Assembly: GCA_028714495.1 (NCBI GenBank)
Contig: JAQTMH010000005.1
Coordinates: 1-32,839, forward strand
Direction: 5' to 3'
DNA: 32,839 bases
DNA from: Patescibacteria group bacterium
Lineage (GTDB): Bacteria; Patescibacteriota; Patescibacteriia; JAHIZJ01
Part shown: in pieces, positions 25,911 through 32,839 of the stretch
How the letters are laid out: each line of letters begins with the position of its first letter
Numbering within the stretch: position 1 is the stretch's first letter
Notes under the pieces: model-generated
Seen by the model: only the letters and a program-made list of their open reading frames with translations
What the model was told of the DNA's origin: nothing
Database searches by the model: none
Made by a program: the position numbers and the translations under genes

Positions 25911-27871
25911 TTAATTTAAAACCAGAAATCAATCTATCGAAAACCAAGCCAAAGAAAAGTCGATCAATCCGGCGTAGGAATATAAAATATATTTTATTGT
26001 CGGCCGCCGGATTAATTCTCTTGCTTCTGATAATTGGTTTTATCAAATATTTCGGCCCGCTCAAATCTATCTACAAATATTCAATTGATGGCAAGAATGA
26101 TTTTTATGACGCCCAAAAGCTGGTTACCGAAGAAAGATTTAAAGAAGCTGGGGACAAACTTTTGCAGGCTCAGGAGGAATTTAGCCAAGGTCTAAATGTG
26201 CTGGAGAAAAACGGTAGTCTGAGATCGTATTTATACATCAAAACCCAGGTGTCCGCCATAGATAATTTGTTAAGGGCCGGTTCTCAAACTGCCTCGGCCT
26301 TAGCTAAAATCGCTTATCTGGCCGATGAGATTATTACGCCAGTAAAAAAAGACAAGGAATTTACTTTGGCAAAATTAAATATTGAACAGAAGCATGAAAT
26401 ATTAAAGAAGATATCAGAATCATATCCGGACTTGGTTGGCGTAAAAGCGGAAATTGATCTAGCGGTATTAAGCCTTGACCAGATACCGGATCGCGGGCTA
26501 TTTCCAAGCATAAAAAAATCAATTGAACCAATAAAGGAGCAATTGCCTGAAATTCAAGATCGAATCAACCAGGCCTTGCCCGCGGTTGAAATATTACCAG
26601 CCATCGCTGGTTATCCCGAAGAACAAACCTACCTATTTTTATTGGAAAACAACGCTGAATTAAGGCCAACCGGCGGTTTCATCGGGACTTACGGAATTTT
26701 AAAAGCCAAGGATGGCGAAATTAATTACTTCAAAACAGATAATATATACAATCTAGATAACCCGGTTAGTGACAGACTCATTGAATTACCGCCGGAACCG
26801 CTCCAAAAGTATCTTAACGCTGAAAAATGGTTTATGCGCGACAGTAATTGGTCGCCAGATTTTCCAACCTCCGCGGCCAAGGCGATATGGTTCTATGATC
26901 AGGAGAATGGACCGGAAAAAAATATTCACGGAGTGATTGCCATTACGCCGACTTTTATTGAGTCGCTTCTTGGGCTGACGGGCGAGATAAAAGTGAACGG
27001 TTTAACTTTTACCGCTGAAAATTTTACTGAACAATTGCAATATCAAGTCGAGCAAGGATTTTATCGCCAGGGAATATCCGATGCTGACCGCAAGGAAGTT
27101 ATCGGGGACATGTCTGAGCAATTGCTTGATCGAATATTGAATTTTCCGCAATCACGTTGGGGCGAGCTTTGGCAAACAATTGAAAATCATATCGCCGAAA
27201 AACACCTTCTTTTCTATTCGAAAAATGCCTCGCTCCAGCAAGTAATCGAGCAGGAGAATTGGGGAGGTAAAATGGCCGAGCAAGATACTGGCGACTATCT
27301 TTTTGTAGTCGATGCTAACATGGCCAGCCTGAAAAGCGATCCGGGGGTGTTAAGAACGATAGATTATTCAGTTGCTGAGACAGCTGATGAAAAAATTGCC
27401 GACTTGACCATCACTTATAACAACTCCGGAACGTTTGACTGGAAATCAACTCGCTACCGCACCTATACCAGGGTCTATGTTCCGCTTGGCAGCGTATTGC
27501 TGGAAAGCGCCGGGGTAATGGACAACGATAAGCTCCACGGTGGGCGATCGGCCGAACCTGAGGTATATGATGAGCTTGGCCGGACTGTTTTTGCTGGATT
27601 CATTTCAATCGAGCCCCAGGAAACAGGTACGCTTCACTTTCGCTACCGCTTGCCTAATACAATATTTGATACTTCAGATGGCAAACAATACGACCTTTAT
27701 GTTCAGAAACAGGGAGGAACCAAACCCTATAAACTGAATATTGACTTAAAGTTTGAAGATGAAATATTCAGTTATGAGCCTATTGACAAAATTGAATTGT
27801 CAAACAATAATAAGGTGACCTTAAAAACTGACTTGGATCGGGATCGCCAAATTGAAATTGTATTTAAATAG
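25907..27871 (+). CDS. DUF4012 domain membrane protein
   Basis: 654 aa; basic N-terminus plus TM; YLFLLENNAELRPTGGFIGTYGIL signature. Confidence 0.88.
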   Translation: MINLKPEINLSKTKPKKSRSIRRRNIKYILLSAAGLILLLLIIGFIKYFGPLKSIYKYSIDGKNDFYDAQKLVTEERFKEAGDKLLQAQEEFSQGLNVLEKNGSLRSYLYIKTQVSAIDNLLRAGSQTASALAKIAYLADEIITPVKKDKEFTLAKLNIEQKHEILKKISESYPDLVGVKAEIDLAVLSLDQIPDRGLFPSIKKSIEPIKEQLPEIQDRINQALPAVEILPAIAGYPEEQTYLFLLENNAELRPTGGFIGTYGILKAKDGEINYFKTDNIYNLDNPVSDRLIELPPEPLQKYLNAEKWFMRDSNWSPDFPTSAAKAIWFYDQENGPEKNIHGVIAITPTFIESLLGLTGEIKVNGLTFTAENFTEQLQYQVEQGFYRQGISDADRKEVIGDMSEQLLDRILNFPQSRWGELWQTIENHIAEKHLLFYSKNASLQQVIEQENWGGKMAEQDTGDYLFVVDANMASLKSDPGVLRTIDYSVAETADEKIADLTITYNNSGTFDWKSTRYRTYTRVYVPLGSVLLESAGVMDNDKLHGGRSAEPEVYDELGRTVFAGFISIEPQETGTLHFRYRLPNTIFDTSDGKQYDLYVQKQGGTKPYKLNIDLKFEDEIFSYEPIDKIELSNNNKVTLKTDLDRDRQIEIVFK

Positions 27872-27873
27872 GC

Positions 27874-28881
27874 ATGTTTGTAAAGAAAATCGGAATTGAT
27901 CTAGGCACTACCAATACCCTGGTATACATACCGCGGCGGGGGATTATTATTAATGAACCATCAGTGGTGGCGATTTCGATAGCCGATAAAAAGGTTTTGG
28001 CCGTGGGTGAAGAAGCCAAGGAAATGCTTGGTCGCACGCCTGACACCATTACCGCTTCCAAGCCGTTGCGTGATGGAGTGATCGCCGATTACCGGACGAC
28101 TGAAAGCATGTTAAGGTATTTCATAAATAAAGCCTTGGGCGGAGTCAGGTTTTTCAGACCCGAGGTGATGGTTTCCGTACCGGCCGGCATAACCTCTACT
28201 GAAAGAAGGGCGGTTATTGACGCCACGCTGCAAGCCGGCGCTAAAGCGGCTTTTATTATCAAAGAGCCGATTGCCGCGGCCATCGGCGCGAATATTCCGA
28301 TTGGCTCGGCGTCCGGTCATATGATAATTGATTTAGGCGGCGGGACGTCGGAAATCGCGGTAATATCCTTGGGCGGAATTGTGGCCAGCACCTCGGTCAG
28401 AATTGGCGGCAACCGTTTAGACGTGGCCATCGCTGATTTCATACGGCGCAAATATGGTTTAGCCATCGGCGATCGGACAACCGAAGATTTAAAAATACAA
28501 ATTGGCGCGGCCTTGCCTCTCGAGGAAAAACTTTCGATGGATGTTCGAGGTCGAGACATGATAACCGGCTTGCCCAAAACAATTACCGTATCCTCGGATG
28601 ATGTGACTGAGGCAATTCAAGACGAGCTTGGTTCGATCATCCAGGCGGTAAAGTCGGTCTTGCAGGTGACTCCGCCAGAACTCTCGGCTGACGTCATTGA
28701 TAAAGGCATGGTTTTAAGCGGAGGCACGGCCTTGCTAAGAAATTTAGACTCGCTGTTAACCCAAGCGACAGGTGTTCCCGCCTATGTGGCCGATGACGCG
28801 CTACTTTGCGTCGCCCGGGGCACTGGCATTGCCCTGGAAAATCTTGAGTCCTACAAGAGAAGCATTTTGTATACCAAATAG
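27874..28881 (+). CDS. mreB: Rod shape-determining protein MreB
   Basis: GIDLGTTNTLVYIPRRGIIINEPSVVAI; IIDLGGGTSEIAVISLGGIV. Confidence 0.97.
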   Translation: MFVKKIGIDLGTTNTLVYIPRRGIIINEPSVVAISIADKKVLAVGEEAKEMLGRTPDTITASKPLRDGVIADYRTTESMLRYFINKALGGVRFFRPEVMVSVPAGITSTERRAVIDATLQAGAKAAFIIKEPIAAAIGANIPIGSASGHMIIDLGGGTSEIAVISLGGIVASTSVRIGGNRLDVAIADFIRRKYGLAIGDRTTEDLKIQIGAALPLEEKLSMDVRGRDMITGLPKTITVSSDDVTEAIQDELGSIIQAVKSVLQVTPPELSADVIDKGMVLSGGTALLRNLDSLLTQATGVPAYVADDALLCVARGTGIALENLESYKRSILYTK

Positions 28882-28895
28882 CCAAGAGTCCAGAT

Positions 28896-30092
28896 ATGAA
28901 AATTGGCATTGATGCCTCACGCGCTAATTCCAGAGAAAAAACCGGGACCGAGTGGTATTCATTTCGTTTAATCCAGGAATTCAAAAAAATTGCTGATACA
29001 AACGATCAGTATTTTTTGTATTCAAAAGAAAAACTAGATTTCGGCTTAGAGCATTTACCTAGTAACTTCAAATCAAAAATACTCCGCTGGCCACCAAAGT
29101 TTCTTTGGACCCAGATCAGGCTTTCAATCCATCTGCTGTTTAATAAAGCTGACGTGCTTTTCGTACCGGCGCATACCTTGCCTCTAATCAATTGCCGCAA
29201 AACAGTGTTAACCGTGCACGACATTGGCTTTGAAAGATTTGAACAGCTTTATTCACAAAAAATCATTGGTCCGCGGAATTTTGTGAAAAAATTGATCAAC
29301 CTAGGCGTCAGGGTAGTCACGCTCGGAAGATATGGGTCAAATGAATTGGATTATCATCGCTGGGCGATGAAATACGCCATTGAGCACGCGAGTATTATCA
29401 TTACCCCTTCACAGTTTACGAAAGATGAGATAATTCAGGTTTATGACATAAAGCCTGAAAGAATAAAGGTAATTTACCACGGCGTTGATAACGAGAGATA
29501 CTATCAAATTCTCGATCAAGATAAAATTTCTGTCGTTCTGAAAAAATATCGAATCGAAACCCCGTATTTTCTTTTTATTGGAAGATTAGAAAAAAAGAAA
29601 AACACCGCGGGACTGGTAAAAGCCTTTTCAATTTTTAAACATAAATATAATTTGCCTCACTCTTTAGTTTTGGTCGGCAATCCCGGATATGGCTTTGAAG
29701 AAATAAGGGATTTAGTTTTAAAAAATAATCTATCCCGTCAGGTTATTATGCCCGGCTATGTCCAGGCGGAAGACCTGGTTTATCTATTAAACGGGGCTGA
29801 GGCTTTTGTCTTTCCTTCTTACTACGAGGGCTTTGGGTTACCGATATTGGAAGCGATGGCTTGCGGGGTGCCGGTAATTACCAGCCAAAGAGCTTCAATA
29901 CCTGAAATATCGGGTCAAGCCGCTCAACAGATTGATCCAAATAATTATGAAGAATTGGCTCGGGCCTTATATCTAGTTTCGTCCAGGCCACAAATTAGAA
30001 GTGAAATGATCAGGCTCGGCCTGGAACATGTTAAGAAGTTCAGCTGGTCAGATTGCGCCAGCCAGACTCTCGAGATTATTAAACAAGCCTGA
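28896..30092 (+). CDS. Family 1 (GT4-like) glycosyltransferase
   Basis: FLFIGRLEKKKNTAGLVKAF; EAFVFPSYYEGFGLPILEAMACGVPVITS. Confidence 0.93.
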   Translation: MKIGIDASRANSREKTGTEWYSFRLIQEFKKIADTNDQYFLYSKEKLDFGLEHLPSNFKSKILRWPPKFLWTQIRLSIHLLFNKADVLFVPAHTLPLINCRKTVLTVHDIGFERFEQLYSQKIIGPRNFVKKLINLGVRVVTLGRYGSNELDYHRWAMKYAIEHASIIITPSQFTKDEIIQVYDIKPERIKVIYHGVDNERYYQILDQDKISVVLKKYRIETPYFLFIGRLEKKKNTAGLVKAFSIFKHKYNLPHSLVLVGNPGYGFEEIRDLVLKNNLSRQVIMPGYVQAEDLVYLLNGAEAFVFPSYYEGFGLPILEAMACGVPVITSQRASIPEISGQAAQQIDPNNYEELARALYLVSSRPQIRSEMIRLGLEHVKKFSWSDCASQTLEIIKQA

Positions 30093-30134
30093 ATTGACTT
30101 GCCAAAAAGATGTTTTTCTGTTATTCTTTTTTTG

Positions 30135-31151
30135 ATGCCACAAAACTTAATCGAGGTACGCTGGCCAATTATTGGCCATAAAAAGATAACGAAGTATTTA
30201 ACACACTCAATTCGAGAAAATCGGATTGCTTCGGCTTATCTTTTTACCGGGCCGGCCCACGTTGGTAAATCAACAGTAGCGTACTCGTTCATTCAAAGTC
30301 TTCTATGTTCTGATGAGAAATCGCGGCCTTGCGGCCACTGCTTAAATTGCCAGAAGTTTCTTAACCGGGCGCATCCAGATATCGCGTATATCGAAAAATT
30401 TGATAGTAAAAAAAATATCAGTATCGATGAAGTGCGCGAACGCATAGTCCATCGTCACAATCTGCGTTCATTTCTTTCGCCCTATCAGATATCAATAGTT
30501 ATCGGCGCTGAATCTTTAAGCATTGAGGCGGCCAATAGCTTATTGAAAACCCTGGAAGAACCATCGGCCAGTTCAATAATAATCTTAGTCACGGATAAAC
30601 CGGACGCCTTACCCAAAACGATTATTTCTCGTTGTCAGATTATTGAGTTTTTTCCGGTTCCTTTTGATGATATATTAAATTTTGTCGAAACAAATAGTGA
30701 GACATCAGACCGTCAAAAGATCTTGAAAATTTGCAAACTATCCGCCGGACGTCCCGGATTGGCCTGGCAGTATCTTCATATACCTGAAATTTTATCCCAG
30801 CGCGAGGAAATCAATACTCGGTTTATTAAGGCCCTGGGAACGCGCTTAATCGGACAATTTCGTTATCTTGAAAATGAGATTGAATCCCAATCATTCCAAG
30901 AGGGGCTTGATAAGGCCAACGACAGCCTCGATAACTGGATAAAAACCCTGCGCGATATGCTGATGGAGCATTATCACCTTGACGTTTATCAGATTAACAG
31001 TTATCTGAAGACAGACTTAGAAAAACTTGCCTATCGATATCCCACGCGTTTAATTGTCGAGCTAATAAATTATCTATTTAGGCTGAAACAAAGGCTGGCG
31101 GTAAATCTAAATCCGCGACTAGCCCTAGAGAATTTCTTCTTAAATACCTAG
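30135..31151 (+). CDS. holB: DNA polymerase III delta'-like clamp-loader ATPase
   Basis: FTGPAHVGKST P-loop, C-x8-CGHCLNC zinc module, NSLLKTLEEPSASSIIILVTD; start at 30135 preferred. Confidence 0.88.
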   Translation: MPQNLIEVRWPIIGHKKITKYLTHSIRENRIASAYLFTGPAHVGKSTVAYSFIQSLLCSDEKSRPCGHCLNCQKFLNRAHPDIAYIEKFDSKKNISIDEVRERIVHRHNLRSFLSPYQISIVIGAESLSIEAANSLLKTLEEPSASSIIILVTDKPDALPKTIISRCQIIEFFPVPFDDILNFVETNSETSDRQKILKICKLSAGRPGLAWQYLHIPEILSQREEINTRFIKALGTRLIGQFRYLENEIESQSFQEGLDKANDSLDNWIKTLRDMLMEHYHLDVYQINSYLKTDLEKLAYRYPTRLIVELINYLFRLKQRLAVNLNPRLALENFFLNT

Positions 31152-31154
31152 CGT

Positions 31155-32216
31155 ATGTTTAACAAAACCATAACGATTATCGTTGCAACCGCCTTAGGAG
31201 TTTTAATGTTGACTGGCTTATCGTGCGGTTCAAAAAAATCTACCAATGACGGGGGAGTATATAAAACTGTTGATGGGGGACAGACCTGGCAACAGAAAGG
31301 CTTTGTCGAAGTAGTAAAAAAGAAAACGATCACCATTAATAATGTCGATACCCGCCAATTAATATTTGACCCAAACGAAGCTCAGATTATTTATTTAGCG
31401 ACCAATGATCGAGGTTTGTATAAAACCGTAAATAGCGGTGACGAATGGAAGAAAACAGGACTTGATTCCGGTCAAATAACCAGCGTGGCAATAGACCCAA
31501 AAGACACAAAAGTTATCTACGCGACCAGCGGACGATATCTGTATAAAAGCCAAGACAGCGGTGACCACTGGGATACTGTCTATCGGGAAACCCGCGCCGA
31601 AGGCAAGCTTTATAATGTTTTGGTTGATACTTTTGATTCGAATAGAATCTACCTAAGCAATGACACCGGCGGATTATTCAAAAGCTTTGATCAGGGACAA
31701 AATTGGCAACAAATATATTGGTTTAAAAAACCAATTAAGTTTATAAAAATAAATCCAGTTGACACGCGACGTATTTTCGTGTCGGTTGACGCAACCGGAC
31801 TGTTTTTTAGCGAAGACGGCGGAAATACCTGGCTGTCATTGGAAGAAGGATTAAAAAACTTCAAAGGGGCTGGGAAAAATGTCCATAGTTTATGTTTTGA
31901 TCCGGTGTCAACAGAAATTTTATATGTCGGGACAAACTACGGCTTGCTAAAGAGTACTGATGAAGGAAAAACCTGGGAAGCGATAAAAACCTTGATAAAT
32001 TTCGGCAGCCAGCCAATCACTTTGGTTTCAATAAATCCGCAGAATTCCAAGATTATCTACCACGCGACCAAAACGGCAATCTATCGCTCTTCGGATGGCG
32101 GTTTTACCTGGGCGTCACTCACCCCGCTGCCAACCAAAAGAAATATTACCCAATTATTGATTAACCCCGAGCAACCAGAAATCATGTTTGCCGGAGTAAT
32201 CTATGTGAAAAGCTGA
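31155..32216 (+). CDS. Ycf48/BNR-repeat-like beta-propeller lipoprotein
   Basis: Lipobox LTGLSC; recurrent (S)xDxGxTW-type repeats (VDGGQTWQQ, SEDGGNTWLSL, STDEGKTWEAI, SSDGGFTWASL). Confidence 0.87.
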   Translation: MFNKTITIIVATALGVLMLTGLSCGSKKSTNDGGVYKTVDGGQTWQQKGFVEVVKKKTITINNVDTRQLIFDPNEAQIIYLATNDRGLYKTVNSGDEWKKTGLDSGQITSVAIDPKDTKVIYATSGRYLYKSQDSGDHWDTVYRETRAEGKLYNVLVDTFDSNRIYLSNDTGGLFKSFDQGQNWQQIYWFKKPIKFIKINPVDTRRIFVSVDATGLFFSEDGGNTWLSLEEGLKNFKGAGKNVHSLCFDPVSTEILYVGTNYGLLKSTDEGKTWEAIKTLINFGSQPITLVSINPQNSKIIYHATKTAIYRSSDGGFTWASLTPLPTKRNITQLLINPEQPEIMFAGVIYVKS

Positions 32217-32218
32217 TT

Positions 32219-32764
32219 ATGCCAAACAATCTAAACGAACAATTGAAAAAAGTGGTAGAGTTTTTTTCAAATGATCTGAAAGCTCTCAGAGTCGGACGCG
32301 CTAATCCGGCCTTGGTCGAGAATATAATAGTAAAATATTACGGTACGAAAACGCCGTTGATACAATTAGCCAGCATAACCGTGGCCGATGCCCATACTTT
32401 AGTCATCCAGCCTTGGGACAAGAACTCGTTTAAAGACGTAGAGCAAGCGCTGAACCAAGCTGATTTGGGTGGCAGTCCGGTGGCAAACGGAGAGATACTC
32501 AGGCTTTCGATACCGCCAATGACTGAGGAAAGGCGCCTTGAATTGGTAAAAATTGTTAAAGAAAAAGCTGAAAAATCAAAGGTATCAATCAGGATGATTC
32601 GTGAAGATGAAATTAAATTGTTAAAAAACAAAAAAGACAACGGTGAAATATCCGAGGACGTGTTTTTTAACAAACAAAAGGAAACCCAGAAGACAATCGA
32701 TGAAACAGTTAAAGAAATCTCCGAACTAGAGCAAGCAAAACAGGAGGAAATAACTAAAATCTAA
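32219..32764 (+). CDS. frr: Ribosome recycling factor
   Basis: LKALRVGRANPALVENIIVKYYGTKTPLIQLASITV; IPPMTEERRLELVK. Confidence 0.98.
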   Translation: MPNNLNEQLKKVVEFFSNDLKALRVGRANPALVENIIVKYYGTKTPLIQLASITVADAHTLVIQPWDKNSFKDVEQALNQADLGGSPVANGEILRLSIPPMTEERRLELVKIVKEKAEKSKVSIRMIREDEIKLLKNKKDNGEISEDVFFNKQKETQKTIDETVKEISELEQAKQEEITKI

Positions 32765-32766
32765 TT

Positions 32767-32839
32767 ATGCCTGGTCCAATTTTAACATTTATAATATTCA
32801 TCCTGGTTTTGGGTGTTATTGTTATTTTTCATGAAATCG
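32767..32839 (+). CDS. rseP: Partial CDS: M50 zinc metalloprotease (RseP/RIP-like), N-terminus only
   Basis: MPGPILTFIIFILVLGVIVIFHEI... TM helix running into HE(I), as in the HExxH of RIP proteases; truncated by window edge. Confidence 0.7.
   Translation, partial: MPGPILTFIIFILVLGVIVIFHEI

Noticed and set aside
1-32839. Alternative genetic code (UGA recoded to Gly, as in some CPR lineages)
   Set aside because: ORFs bounded by TGA (for example the GT1 and BNR genes) have natural C-termini, and core proteins show no in-frame TGA.
1-32839. CRISPR array, diversity-generating retroelement, toxin-antitoxin or phage defence system
   Set aside because: No regularly spaced repeats, RT, nuclease or TA-like pair was recognised in any frame.

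Overview
The window looks like a streamlined bacterial chromosome segment. Gene content and style (compact operons, tandem DUF3048, DUF4012, PSP1, several GT2s) suggest Candidatus Patescibacteria/CPR, possibly Parcubacteria; this is inference. Most of it is core: a partial wall/baseplate-J-like protein, dnaE, rodA, rplY, two DUF3048 proteins, rpmE-prfA-prmC, rpsB-tsf, a PSP1 protein, a TPR protein, a polysaccharide/GT cluster with DUF4012, mreB, a delta'-like clamp-loader ATPase, a Ycf48/BNR-like lipoprotein, frr and the start of an M50 protease. TGA works as a normal stop. The unusual part is about 16.0-21.1 kb. It holds tRNA-Thr(GGT) and tRNA-Tyr(GTA), each with leader and trailer that continue the acceptor stem by 12-13 bp. 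Several broken tRNA-derived copies surround them, some with hairpins where tRNA arms should be. A related, decayed tRNA-Tyr-derived block lies on the far side of a TetR/MMPL efflux cassette, so the cassette is bracketed by degenerate direct repeats. A perfect 8-2-8 palindrome just upstream of tetR looks like its operator. An orphan fabD with a strong Shine-Dalgarno and a terminator overlapping its stop follows. No CRISPR, rRNA, integrase or transposase was recognised.
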